DNA of 37,156 nucleotides from Pirellulaceae bacterium. Lineage in GTDB: Bacteria > Planctomycetota > Planctomycetia > Pirellulales > Pirellulaceae. Every line of letters begins with the position of its first letter. The stretch's first letter is position 1. The stretch spans positions 1 through 37,156 of the forward strand of contig JAQWSU010000025.1 of the NCBI GenBank assembly GCA_029243025.1. The letters are read 5' to 3'. The position numbers and the translations under genes are program-made. Under the pieces are notes generated by a model that saw only the letters and a list, made by a program, of their open reading frames with translations, had not been told where the DNA came from and did not search any database. Positions 9,045-18,700 of this stretch are shown piece by piece.

Positions 9045-9794
9045 TTAACCCTCGTTGTGATCGTCGTTGTGATCGTCGTTGTGATCGTCGTCGTGATCCT
9101 CCTCGTGATCCTCCTCGTGATCGTCGTCGTGATCGTCGTCGTCGTCGTGATGGCGTCCATGATCCTCGTCGTGATCCCGCTCTCGACCCAAGAAATGCTG
9201 TTCGAAATTTTCAAGCTGTCGGTTGATGTGCCGCTCCAGTTCTTCCCCGCGACGATCCGTGTGTTCCCGTAATTCGTCCAGGCCACGATGAGCATCGTCG
9301 ACGACGTGGGAAAGTCTCTCGGAATGTGTCAGTCTTTCGTGCAAGTGATGAACGGCCGCTTGTAATTCTTGCACAGTACGCGTTAACTCATCGACTTGTC
9401 GTTGCTGGGCAGGTGCTTGTACGGGGCGACGATTTTGCTGTCCACGAAAGCCGCGGTTTTGAACGCCACTGGGTCGTCGATCCGGTTGGCTTCGCCGCAT
9501 CCGTCGTCCTTGAAGTCGTTGCTCAAGGCGATTCGCCTCGGACTCAAGACCGGCCATCTTCAGGTGTTGAATGGCTTGTCGGAGATGATCAGTTGCGCCA
9601 TTGTTTTTGTCGGAGTGATCGGAGTTGCGGTGCTGTTGGTTGTCACGATGTCGATCTGAATTGGAATGGTTTTGTGATTGCTTATTGGGGCCATTCTGAG
9701 CAATGACTGCTTCGGCGCTAACGCCGAAGAGTAGGCATGAAACCGCGAGGATTAGGCATCGGAATGCCGAAGGACCATGAGCGATGGTTTGCAT
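9045..9794 (-). CDS. Secreted protein with coiled coil and His/Asp-rich repeat tail
   Basis: A 249-residue protein of unknown function. A signal peptide spans about residues 1-33 (ending EAVIAQ). A His/Asn/Asp-rich stretch follows (about 34-70), then a helical part, an Arg/Gln-rich linker (about 95-130, with RRPVQAPAQQRQ) and a predicted coiled coil (about 130-205, with DELTRTVQELQAAVHHLHERL). The last roughly 40 residues are almost only His, Asp, Glu and Asn in a DDH/EDH/NDDH pattern, a plausible Zn, Ni, Cu or Ca sequestering tail. The ATG at 9794 is preceded by AGAGG about 8 nt upstream. It lies 74 bp upstream of the sulfatase on the same strand, so co-transcription is possible, and is divergent from the second sulfatase. 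No family was recognised; metal binding is inferred from composition only. Confidence 0.8.
   Translation of the reverse strand: MQTIAHGPSAFRCLILAVSCLLFGVSAEAVIAQNGPNKQSQNHSNSDRHRDNQQHRNSDHSDKNNGATDHLRQAIQHLKMAGLESEANRLEQRLQGRRMRRSQPDRRPSGVQNRGFRGQQNRRPVQAPAQQRQVDELTRTVQELQAAVHHLHERLTHSERLSHVVDDAHRGLDELREHTDRRGEELERHINRQLENFEQHFLGRERDHDEDHGRHHDDDDDHDDDHEEDHEEDHDDDHNDDHNDDHNEG
9050..9160 (-). repeat. GATCGTCGT-type codon repeat encoding the His/Asp tail
   Basis: Imperfect 9-12 bp repeats of the form GATCGTCGTTGT / GATCGTCGTCGT / GATCCTCCTC (plus strand) encode the Asp/Glu/Asn-His tail of the protein at 9045-9794. Third-position changes and Glu/Asn substitutions show that the copies have diverged at DNA level while keeping the acidic/His pattern. 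Confidence 0.85.
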
Positions 9795-10069
9795 GAAAAA
9801 AACCTCTTTTTTTGAACCTGTTTAAACGAAAGGAAAGTGCAGCCTAGCGACCCGCGGGGCGAAAGTCTCGGGATCCACATGATTCGATGGAGCACCAATG
9901 GTTCTCAAGTGTAACGCACTCGCTAAGGTGATTCAGCGGGTCTGGCCGAAAAACATGGTTGGATCCCCAGGCACTTGGTAGACTACTTTCGGTGGAAAAA
10001 CGGTGATAAGCGGGAAATTCCCACGCCCGAATTAAGTGGTCTTTACAAATTGCGTGATGAGGAAGTGCG

Positions 10070-11530
10070 ATGGCAGAACTTGCCCCTGTTTCTTTTGGGT
10101 TGCGTCTTGTGATTCCTGCTGTCTTTTTCCTTAGTGGGTTGAATGCCTGTACCCTTCGGGCTGCAGAACGCCCGAACATTCTTTTTATTTTCGCCGATGA
10201 TCAGTGCTATCAAACGATTGGTGAAATTGTCGGTGACGAGATCGAAACGCCGAATCTAGATCGATTGGTCCGGCAAGGACTGACCTTCACCCGTACTTAC
10301 AACATGGGTTCTTGGAGCGGAGCAGTCTGCGTAGCAAGTCGGACCATGTTAAACACGGGTCGATATCTGTGGCATGCTAATCGCATTTATAACGAGACTG
10401 AGCAAGAGCGCAAGGCTGGAAGATTCTGGTCGGAATACCTTCGCGCGGGCGGCTATGATACTTACATGACAGGAAAGTGGCATGTAAAGGCGAATGCGCA
10501 GGAAGCGTTTGACGTTACGGCGCACGTCCGCGGTGGAATGCCGGCTCAAACTCCAACCGGATACAACCGGCCCCTACCCGATCAAGCAGATCCGTGGCGA
10601 CCTTGGGATCAGAGTTTTGGCGGTTTTTGGCAAGGTGGCAAACACTGGAGTGAAGTAGTCGGTGACAACGCAGTCAGCTTTCTTTCGCAGGCATCCACCG
10701 ATAATGATCCGTTTTTCATGTACATCGCATTTAATGCTCCCCATGATCCACGGCAATCGCCCCAGGAATTCGTCGATCGTTATCCGGTGAACGAGATGAA
10801 GCTACCGGTGAACTTCCTTACGTATTATCCCTTTAAGGAGTTGATTGGATGCGGGGAGAAGTTGCGCGATGAGCGACTGGGGCCCTTCCCGCGTACGCCT
10901 GAAGCCGTGCAAGTGCATCGGCAAGAATATTACGCGATCATTACCCACATGGACGAACAGATTGGGCGGATCCTTGCCGCGCTGCAGGAGTCGGGCAAAG
11001 CAGAAAACACGTATGTCTTTTTCACGGCGGATCACGGTCTGGCCGTTGGTCAGCACGGGCTATTTGGCAAGCAAAACATGTACGATCATAGCGTGCGAGT
11101 TCCCTTCATGGTCAACGGACCAGGCATCAAGGCCGGACAACGATGTGACGCGCCGATCTATTTGCAAGACGTGATGCCAACGACTTTGGAGTTGGCTGGG
11201 ATCGAAAAACCCGAACATGTGCAATTTGATACATTGATGCCGATCATCCGAGGCGAAGAGCGAACTTCCGGCTACGACGCGATGTATGGTGCCTATCTGA
11301 TGTTGCAACGAATGGTGACGATGGATGACTATAAATTAATTCTGTATCCCAAGGCGAAAGTGGTGAGGCTCTTTAACCTCCGGACCGATCCACATGAAAT
11401 GGACGATCTTGCAAGTGACCCGCGTCAGCTTGATCGCATGAAACGCATGTTCGCCCGTTTTCTTGAGCTGCAAAAGGAAACGGGTGATCAACTGAACATT
11501 GGGAGTGTGTTTCCACAGCTGGGTTCGTAG
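10070..11530 (+). CDS. Exported sulfatase with CVASR formylglycine motif
   Basis: A 486-residue sulfatase. The N-terminus has a hydrophobic export segment (about residues 8-27). LSGLNAC at its end is weakly lipobox-like, so it could be a lipoprotein (Cys27). ERPNILFIFADDQ gives the metal-binding Asp pair (43-44). The modification site is C87-V-A-S-R91 in SGAVCVASRTMLNTGR, a CxAxR form accepted in many bacterial sulfatases. TGKWHVK and FTADHGLAVGQHGLFGKQNMYDHSVRVPF supply the remaining active-site residues, and LFNLRTDPHEMDDLA is the usual C-terminal signature. The ATG at 10070 follows AGGAAG by 4 nt. It is divergent from the His/Asp-tailed protein (275 bp apart) and convergent with the LOG-family gene, whose stop is only 10 bp away. 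Substrate unknown; it differs clearly from the first sulfatase in this window. Confidence 0.94.
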   Translation: MAELAPVSFGLRLVIPAVFFLSGLNACTLRAAERPNILFIFADDQCYQTIGEIVGDEIETPNLDRLVRQGLTFTRTYNMGSWSGAVCVASRTMLNTGRYLWHANRIYNETEQERKAGRFWSEYLRAGGYDTYMTGKWHVKANAQEAFDVTAHVRGGMPAQTPTGYNRPLPDQADPWRPWDQSFGGFWQGGKHWSEVVGDNAVSFLSQASTDNDPFFMYIAFNAPHDPRQSPQEFVDRYPVNEMKLPVNFLTYYPFKELIGCGEKLRDERLGPFPRTPEAVQVHRQEYYAIITHMDEQIGRILAALQESGKAENTYVFFTADHGLAVGQHGLFGKQNMYDHSVRVPFMVNGPGIKAGQRCDAPIYLQDVMPTTLELAGIEKPEHVQFDTLMPIIRGEERTSGYDAMYGAYLMLQRMVTMDDYKLILYPKAKVVRLFNLRTDPHEMDDLASDPRQLDRMKRMFARFLELQKETGDQLNIGSVFPQLGS

Positions 11531-11540
11531 TTGGGGCGAG

Positions 11541-12284
11541 TCAGCGTATGCCAGCCTGCCAATCGTCGTAATCTTTCTGAATGATGGCGATTGCCTCGTC
11601 GATCTGACTAACGCAGGTCGGGATCTGCATGTCTTGGGGGTTCGCGTACCCTGGAGGAGCTTGCACCATGTGCTTGTCGGCCCAGCCGACTAGCTCTTCC
11701 CACATGTCTCCCACGAGCACGAGAGGCGTGCCATAAAGTTTCCGGACTTGCAAAAGCTGCCAAATCATCATTAGCTCCAGCGTGGTGCCGATTCCACCAC
11801 CTACCACCACGAAGCCATGAGAGCGTAAGACAAAGTGATGGAGTCGGGAGAAAAAGGTCTTGTGTTCGTACACGCGACCGACAAAGGGGTTGGCCGCCTG
11901 CTCAAATTCCAAGTCGACACGGATCCCAATCGATCTTTCTGGATTGTCAGGTGCGCCGGTCGTGGCGCCTTCATTGGCGGCCTGCATCAATCCGGGCCCG
12001 CCGCCGGTGACAATATGGCAGCCCATACGCACTAGATTTTCTGCAAGACGACGGATATTTGCGTATTCTTCGGAGTCGGGTTGCACGCGAGCTGAGCCAA
12101 AGATTGAGACGTGATAATCAGGTGTGTGTTTCGGGCGTAGGCGACTGAGGTTGTCGACAACATCCCACAGACGCAGGACAGAATCGTAGAGGACTGTCTT
12201 CGCTTGGTCGTAATCTTCCGGTTCGAGGAAAACGAGATTGCGTTCGGGCGACGGTTTATCTTGGTCGGGGTGATTTTTTGTCAT
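11541..12284 (-). CDS. LOG-family protein (TIGR00730-type nucleotide-binding Rossmann fold)
   Basis: A 247-residue cytoplasmic protein of the LOG / lysine-decarboxylase-like family. Studied members hydrolyse nucleoside 5'-monophosphates at the N-glycosidic bond (cytokinin activation or nucleotide turnover). VSIFGSARV (59-67) starts the Rossmann fold and IVTGGGPGLMQAANEGA (91-107) is the nucleotide-binding loop. GGGIGTTLE (162-170) is the catalytic signature, normally PGGxGTxxE, here with Gly replacing the first Pro. R154 in FVLRSHG is the likely catalytic Arg. The N-terminal 50 residues are an extra polar helical segment. Start is the ATG at 12284. It follows the caspase-like gene by 140 bp on the same strand, so it may be a tail of that operon or separate. 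The true substrate is not known. Confidence 0.88.
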   Translation of the reverse strand: MTKNHPDQDKPSPERNLVFLEPEDYDQAKTVLYDSVLRLWDVVDNLSRLRPKHTPDYHVSIFGSARVQPDSEEYANIRRLAENLVRMGCHIVTGGGPGLMQAANEGATTGAPDNPERSIGIRVDLEFEQAANPFVGRVYEHKTFFSRLHHFVLRSHGFVVVGGGIGTTLELMMIWQLLQVRKLYGTPLVLVGDMWEELVGWADKHMVQAPPGYANPQDMQIPTCVSQIDEAIAIIQKDYDDWQAGIR

Positions 12285-12361
12285 GATCGAATAAGTCTGA
12301 GGAGGCTTGAGGAATTCGCAAACGTCACCGATGAATTAGGCCTAGTTGGACGATGACGATT

Positions 12362-12422
12362 TGTCGCAAAGGGGCGAGATTGAAAGCCAATCGGTCATGA
12401 TAGGGAAAGGGTTCTTGCGACA
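12362..12422. other. 8-bp inverted repeat after the caspase-like gene
   Basis: TGTCGCAA (12362-12369) and TTGCGACA (12415-12422) are perfect complements separated by 45 nt. The right arm begins 2 nt after the stop of the minus-strand gene at 12425. There is no T-run, so it is not a standard terminator. It could be a weak processing or regulatory site, or chance. Confidence 0.25.
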
Positions 12423-12424
12423 CC

Positions 12425-13405
12425 TTAGGGTGAATTGTCGTTTGCCGAGTAAAGATTTGAGAGTTTGACCATTAGGCTTTCAAGCGCTAGATAGTATTGG
12501 TCGATGTCTAGAACGGCTTTCTTTTGCCGCAGGGATTCGATTTGTCTTTCAAGGTCATCCCGTTCGGCAAGGGAGTCAGCTGATAAGGACTTATGTTCCG
12601 GAAATTGATATAGGACGATTTGATGTGCCTGTAGCCCATCGAGTGCAGAACCATCGCGAGCTGCTTTTTCTGCGCGGATTCCGCGAAAAAATGTGCGCGG
12701 AGTGCCGAGACCGTCGCCATTATCGTCAATCAGACTGTGTTCGGTTGCAAGTCTGGATTCTTCCTCGTAGAAGCGTGCAACTCGATTGGATGCAAAGAGA
12801 AATGATTCCAACAATGAAATGGCATTATCGTGGTCTAGATCGGCCGTGACATCGGTCAATGACAATGAGAAAAAGTCGCCGAATCGCGAGAAGTTTTGTT
12901 CTGCGCTGCTACGCGTCGCAGTGATGATTGTTCGGTGGTCGCCAGTCAGTTGACGCAGAAACGCGGCGCTTGACGAGGAACATTGAATCACGGCAACTTG
13001 TCGTGATGAGTCGCCGATCCATTGTGCCAGTTCGTTGGCTGAGACGTCCGGTCCTCGTAGGTTGAATTTCGCAACACCTTGCGCGTGCGTTCCATGTCCA
13101 AGCATGACTAGGATCAAGGGAGAGGAGGATGGGCCCAATTGGGACTTGAGTGTTGTCTGGAGTTGTTGCCGATCGTCGTTGTCGGCCTTGTTGTCGCGAC
13201 CGATGACGGTAGTTTCTGCCTTGATCGCTTCGCCCAGGTTTTTCCAGCGAGCTGCCCAGAGCTGGAACTGCGTGTCGTACTCCGGTAGACCTCCGGCACC
13301 AATCACGATCACGATCGATGGGCGTGACTCATTGGACGCGATTGCGGGTGTTGCAAGAAAAGCTCCGCTGGCGATTCCCCACATGATAAGCAAGGTGGTT
13401 TTCAT
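12425..13405 (-). CDS. Secreted caspase/C13-legumain-like peptidase
   Basis: A 326-residue protein with a signal peptide (about residues 1-24, ending PAIAS). The core looks like the caspase-hemoglobinase fold: strand PSIVIVIGAGG; strand LILVMLGHGTH with candidate catalytic His104; FNLRGPDVSANELAQWI; strand RQVAVIQCSSSSAAFL with candidate catalytic Cys142; then IITATRSSAEQNFSRFG and DLDHDNAISLLESF, features shared with C13-like bacterial proteins. The C-terminal 60 residues are helical (DDLERQIESLRQKKAVLD). I start it at the ATG at 13405 because GGAAAGGG lies just upstream and the signal peptide begins there; the longer frame to 13501 lies inside the preceding gene. Its ATG overlaps the upstream stop (ATGA), showing translational coupling to the VWA protein and placing it as the last gene of the MoxR/VWA train. 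Peptidase activity is inferred from the His/Cys pair and fold pattern. Confidence 0.82.
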   Translation of the reverse strand: MKTTLLIMWGIASGAFLATPAIASNESRPSIVIVIGAGGLPEYDTQFQLWAARWKNLGEAIKAETTVIGRDNKADNDDRQQLQTTLKSQLGPSSSPLILVMLGHGTHAQGVAKFNLRGPDVSANELAQWIGDSSRQVAVIQCSSSSAAFLRQLTGDHRTIITATRSSAEQNFSRFGDFFSLSLTDVTADLDHDNAISLLESFLFASNRVARFYEEESRLATEHSLIDDNGDGLGTPRTFFRGIRAEKAARDGSALDGLQAHQIVLYQFPEHKSLSADSLAERDDLERQIESLRQKKAVLDIDQYYLALESLMVKLSNLYSANDNSP

Positions 13406-15738
13406 GCGAGCCCTTTCCAGCGACGCAAGCCCCATTCTGTACACAAACAGAGTATGGCTAGGCCGAAAATAAACGGTTGATGCCAAAGTGGATAAACCCA
13501 AGGTTCGGTGACCGGTACTTTCCGTCGTGAGAGGCTTTTAACAAAGCGCTCTAATTGTTTAGGACGGATCACTTCACCCCCGGTGTCATTGGCAATCTGT
13601 TCAAGCTGTTCGAGGTTAGGTTGAATGCGGGAAAATTCGCGCACGGATGTTTCAGTGCTCCATCCCCCGACTCGTTTTGCGATGGGGCTGCCGTCGGGCG
13701 CTTCGACCTCGGCGGTCACCCGATATCCTCCGCTTTGGGCTGGCCAATATCGGCTGGTGTAGAGTCCCGGTCGTGACGGATCTGCCTCTGCATCCAGCTG
13801 GAATTTGTTGTTATTGGGTTCTTCGATGGTTAGTTTGACGGTGGCGCCGTCTTCGGCTGCGAATTCTTCGTCCCGAACCGTTGTGTTCAACGTGATACTT
13901 TCCCCATCGTCCGAAGCTACCGCTTCGAGTTCAACTCGACGAGGACCGTCGGCCGTAAGCCACCGCATGGTCTGGCGCCAAAAAACTGCCAAGTCGTCCG
14001 GATCGCTTTCCTTGCGTTGCATGGACCAACGCCAAAAATCGCCAATCAATGCAGATGCTGTCCGGCCTTTTCCGAACCGTTGCGTCGCGATTGCAGGCGC
14101 CGGATCGCCCGTTTGATTGCTGGCGGTTGCGATCACGGAAGCTCCTGGTTTTGCCTTGCCACTCGGATTCAGCGTGAGGAACTCGGGCATCGACTCCAGA
14201 CGCTTTTCTTCTTCACGCTCTGTCGCTCGCAACCGAATCCAAGGTTCGAGCCAGCCCTCTCGAGTCAGGTTGAGTGAAACCGATTCCTCGGTGCGACGCG
14301 ATTTGGGGGCGAGGTAGACGGGCAGTAATTCCTCCAAGGGTGTTCGTTGATAGTTGCCCAAGTGGAATGATGAAGGTCCACCAAGCATCAGCAGGCCTCC
14401 ACCTCGTTGACTAACGTAGCGTCGAATCAACAGTAACTGATCGGGGGAAAAAAAGCTTGATTCCAGGTCGTCGATCACCAGTGCATGATAGGCGAAGAGC
14501 TCTTCTGCCGATTGCGGAAAACCATCCCGGAGTTCGCTTTCATCTTCGATACCCAGTCGTACCATGACCGGCTGATTGTAAGTTTCCGCGTCTTCCGCAT
14601 CTCGATTGTCAAAACCTTCAAACAGTCGATTTGTGTCACCCGTTCCTTGGGTGTCTCGAAAGGCAAACTTGGGTTCCTTGTTGGCGATGCGGAGCAGGCC
14701 GACTAAGCTGATTTCGTCATCTTCTTGAAGTGCTCGTCGCAGGAATTTGAATTCCCAGTTGGGCCGACCGCTCACATACAAGACCCGATACGGACCGCCT
14801 CCGCGGTTTATCATGATGGTGCGAGTATTGTTTTTAACGGTCGCTTCCAGTTTTGAGGGAGCTTGAAGTTTCCGCTCTCGCTCACTTTCCGCGAATACAT
14901 TTAATTTGTAAAACGTCAAGCCGGATTCGTCTGGCCGGAAACGGAAGCGAACCGTGTTGTCCGATTGATCAGCTGCCAAGTCAAACGACTGCTCTTCGAG
15001 AACCTGGCCATTAGGAGTCAATAATTCCACCGTTGCACGCGTGCGACCGTGACCTTCGCTGGCAACTTTTGCAGTGACGGTTGTCGGTGACGTCTCAAAA
15101 TTTGTCTGGCTTATTTGTACGTCTTCGATACGAATGTCAGCTGCGACTGGTGCATCGGATTCGATCACTGGGAAAATAGGGAAAGTGATTTCCGAGCAAT
15201 CAATCGGCGTCGCCTCTGTGGCATTCCCGTCGCTAATGAGGATGGCGCCTGCGATAGGGCGACCAAGGAAACGTTCCTGGAGAGATTGCAGGGCCCGTCC
15301 GAGTCGACTGCTATTTCCCTGAAACTCTAAAGGAGTTTGCGGGTCGAGCCGACGGAGTTGCCGATCGAACGCGTAGCTGCGAAGATCAAAATCCTGCTCG
15401 AGTCGTGTCCGCCAAGCCTGATTCTGGTCGGCCAGCCAGCGGTTGATAAGGTCGTCCTCTGGGATGCCGCGTTTATCGATCAACATGCTCTCGCTGTCGT
15501 CGATCAATAGAGCAATAACATTCGCTTGAGGGCGTGGTCGAGTTCCGCTTACAAGTGGCTCGAGCAGACATAAGGAAATGGCAAGAATAGCGATAATTTT
15601 GAGACCCGCAGCAACAGCTCGTACGGTACCATGAGCGGCAGCGCGATAATACGACCAGACCACCACAGCGATCAAGATCACTGCAATCGAAGCGGTGGGT
15701 AGAATCCAATCAGGTGATCCCCAGACGATGTGCGTCAT
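13402..15738 (-). CDS. Membrane protein with VWA-like and glutamine-amidotransferase-like domains
   Basis: A 778-residue membrane protein of a type found in planctomycete MoxR clusters. Two N-terminal membrane segments (about 13-31 and 44-62) are followed by a VWA-like domain with a MIDAS-type D80-D-S82-E-S84 and AGAILISDGNATE. A beta-rich, Ig-like region follows (about 200-300), then a class I glutamine-amidotransferase-like Rossmann domain (about 310-480) with YRVLYVSGRPNWEFKFLRRA and GGGLLMLGGPSSFHLG. No obvious nucleophilic Cys is seen, so catalysis is doubtful. A final membrane helix lies near the C-terminus (FIFGLAILCLCTEWGLRRW). It overlaps by 4 bp (ATGA) both its upstream neighbour (the DUF4175-like gene) and the downstream caspase-like gene, so all three are translationally coupled. 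Likely role: metal-dependent protein-protein contact with the MoxR ATPase system at the membrane; this is inferred. Confidence 0.88.
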   Translation of the reverse strand: MTHIVWGSPDWILPTASIAVILIAVVVWSYYRAAAHGTVRAVAAGLKIIAILAISLCLLEPLVSGTRPRPQANVIALLIDDSESMLIDKRGIPEDDLINRWLADQNQAWRTRLEQDFDLRSYAFDRQLRRLDPQTPLEFQGNSSRLGRALQSLQERFLGRPIAGAILISDGNATEATPIDCSEITFPIFPVIESDAPVAADIRIEDVQISQTNFETSPTTVTAKVASEGHGRTRATVELLTPNGQVLEEQSFDLAADQSDNTVRFRFRPDESGLTFYKLNVFAESERERKLQAPSKLEATVKNNTRTIMINRGGGPYRVLYVSGRPNWEFKFLRRALQEDDEISLVGLLRIANKEPKFAFRDTQGTGDTNRLFEGFDNRDAEDAETYNQPVMVRLGIEDESELRDGFPQSAEELFAYHALVIDDLESSFFSPDQLLLIRRYVSQRGGGLLMLGGPSSFHLGNYQRTPLEELLPVYLAPKSRRTEESVSLNLTREGWLEPWIRLRATEREEEKRLESMPEFLTLNPSGKAKPGASVIATASNQTGDPAPAIATQRFGKGRTASALIGDFWRWSMQRKESDPDDLAVFWRQTMRWLTADGPRRVELEAVASDDGESITLNTTVRDEEFAAEDGATVKLTIEEPNNNKFQLDAEADPSRPGLYTSRYWPAQSGGYRVTAEVEAPDGSPIAKRVGGWSTETSVREFSRIQPNLEQLEQIANDTGGEVIRPKQLERFVKSLSRRKVPVTEPWVYPLWHQPFIFGLAILCLCTEWGLRRWKGLA

Positions 15739-18700
15739 TCTGTCACGCCCCCACCGATGGATTCGTAATAACGTTGGACGCGATCTTCAAAGGTTTGTGG
15801 CACAGCATCTCTATCAATGGGAACAAGCTGCTCGCGTTTTCCCGAGCGTCGAAGCAACTCTTCGGTGACTTCTTGTTTAAGTTCGCTAAGCGGGTTTGCG
15901 AGCATCTCCTGAACGAGCGGCCAATGTGGTTCTTTGGAATGGCGTTTGAAATCTAGACGAAACCCTCTTGCGCGATCTCGGATCTGTGCAGCGCGGGACG
16001 ATAAATCAGGATCATCGAGTATTTCCTCAATGTCCCTAAGTCGATCGGACCATTCACGGAATTCATCGCCGGTAAGTGGTCCACCACCCGAACTTTCATT
16101 TATGGAATCCAGTAGGCCACCGCCGTCGAGTTGCCTGGATTGATTGGGGCTACCCGGTTGTTGTTGACCCGGTTGTTGTTGACCCGGTTGTTGTTGACCC
16201 GGTTGTTGTTGACCCGGTTGTTGTTGACCCGGTTGCTGTTGACCCGGTTGTTGTTGACCCGGTTGTTGTTGACCCGATTGCTGTTGACCCGGTTGTTGTT
16301 GACCCGGTTGTTGTTGACCCGGTTGTTGTTGACCCGGTTGCTGTTGGCCCGGTTCTTGTTGGCCCGGTTGCTGTTGGCCCGGTTGCTGTTGACCCGGTTG
16401 TTGTTGGCCCGGTTCTTGTTGGCCCGGTTGCTGTTGGCCCGGTTGCTGTTGGCCCGGTTGCTGTTGGCCCGGTTGCTGTTGACCCGGTTGTTGTTGACCC
16501 GGTTGCTGTTGACCCGGTTGCTGTTGACCCGGTTGCTGTTGACCCGGTTGCTGTTGACCCGGTTGCTGTTGACCCGGGCTGTTTTGTTGCAGTTCGTTAT
16601 CAAGTTGCCGCATCAATTCCGCAAGCTCTGCGTTTGCCATGCGCAGTGATTCGATTTCACTTCCTAAGACGCTTTCGGCAGACTCCTCGATGTTTTCACG
16701 AAGGCTCTGGATGGCGTTTGCGGCCTCTTTCTCGAGTTGTTGAGCTTGATCACGCAGTCCTTGATCTAGAAGCTCACTTGCAGACTGTAGGTTTTGCCCC
16801 GCGCGACTTCGCGATGCATCGCGAAAGGTGTCGTAAAGTTGTTGTGCGAGTAGTGGTTCAGCATCCTCCGCTTCGGTAACAGTTTGTTCAACGTCGTCTA
16901 AGAGGTTTTCCAGATCTCGCTTTTGTTGTTGTAGGGCATCGCGTATCGCGTCGCTGTCGTTGGAACGCCGCAGTCCAGGTTGCGGCGCGTTGCTGGTTTC
17001 ATTTAACTGATCCGACAACTCCTGTTGCCGTTCATCGATCGTTCTGGCCTGCTGCCGCATATTACGCATTTCTTCGGTAAATTGCTGCGCGGCTTGTTCG
17101 CGTAATTCATCCCTTATTTGCTCGAACTCACGCTCGGCTCGCGTACCAGCAGTGAGTGCCTCAGGGATGTCTCCCTCTTGCAGAGCTTCCGAACTTTGTT
17201 GTAGTTGATCTCGTGATTGTTCTAACTGTTGACGAGTTGCTTCCAGATTCGATTGATCTTCGGCTTCTTCCAGACGTTCATTCAGTTCGTCGGAGTCTCG
17301 CAGCAGTTCCTGTTGCTGTTCCCGTAAACGTTTGAGCTGACGTTCAAACTTTTCTCGTTCTGTCGGGGAGGCTTCTTCCTCCAAGGCTGTCTGTAATTCC
17401 TTAAGCTGTTTGTTAATATCGGCTTGGCGACGGGCGAGGTCTCGCAGACGGCTAATAATTTGTCGAACGTCTCGTTGCGCGTCTGAATCTTGTTGTTGTT
17501 GAGCTTCGCGTTCGGTCTCGTATCGTTGTTCCTCTTCGTCGAGCTCTAATTCCTGTAATTGTTGTTGCGAACGGCTCGAAGAGGATGATGATGACGAACT
17601 GCTGGAGCTTGAGGCTTGTTGGGACGAACGGATAACTTCGGATTCGCGTGCTCGTAATCGGAGTAAGCCTTGGTAAGCGTTTTGTTCGTGAGCGAGAGCT
17701 GTTTCCAACTGCTTGGAATCTTCGTCGGCTGCGGACAATGCCGTGATAGCTTTTTGCATGGCAGTCCGTACTGCGTCGGCATGATCTTGGGATTCCTGGT
17801 CAGCTACATTTTGGATCAATTGTTCTAGCAGTGTGATGGCAGATTGTTGAGATTCAAGAATAACCGACAGGTCATCCGTGAAGCTTTTCGATTCCGCTTT
17901 TAAGTCATTCCGACGAATGAGGTTCCACGTGGCGGTAACAATTTGTTTTTGCAGATCGGCAAGTTGCTCGGCTTGCTGGGTGTTTTGATTGCCTTGGCTT
18001 TCGCCCTGTTGCTGTTGCTGTTGCTGAGCGGCGTCTTCGGCCGAGGGTTGTTCACCCTGGCGGAAGATTTCCTCAAAACGTCTTACCTCGACGAAAAACA
18101 TGTCGCCGCGTGTCCGTCGTACTTCACCATCGGAGCCACGGTCTTCCGCCCAGAAATGATAAGCGAGTAATTGGTCCGGTCTTGCATTCATCGATTCAAA
18201 ATCGAATTGATGATTGATCGTTGCCTTTTCTCGCGGTTGCACCGTGCCACCAAGCTGGACGTCCCGGATCGGTTGCGTGCCGATGTTGTAGGCGATGCCA
18301 AAACGTTCCAATCCGAAGTCGTCCCAGGCAGTGGCTTTGAGATCAAGTTCCTCGAGGGCGGAAACGCTAAGATCACGGGCGTTCTCAAGTTTGATTTCGG
18401 CGGGCCGATTGGGAATGGCTTTGGCGGATAACTGGGGTGGATACTTGTTTTTCCGACCTTTCTGATCCGTCAAAATTAATTCCCACTTCATATTCTGTTT
18501 CAGTGTGATGGAAGCGAGGTAGGTAAGAGGCCGATTTGGATCTGCCACCAGGGGTAGGCGATTACCGTCTTTGGTGACAAGCTCGGCGCTTTGAAGCGGC
18601 TTGTTAACAGAACAAATCCAGGTCAATCGAGTGCCTTCGACCGTATTGATGCGGCGTGTATCAAGTACTGTCTTAGTGGGCAGGTTGGTGTAGGCAGGGT

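Noticed and set aside
9844-10179. 111-codon minus-strand frame between the His/Asp-tailed gene and the second sulfatase
   Set aside because: It overlaps the sulfatase start and signal segment, has no ribosome binding site and no recognisable features.
16076-16879. Long plus-strand frames across the PGQQQ repeat (VVVDPVVVDP or LLLTR patterns)
   Set aside because: They are the stop-free shadow of the 15-bp coding repeat on the other strand; the DUF4175-like frame has flanking domains, a start and operon context.
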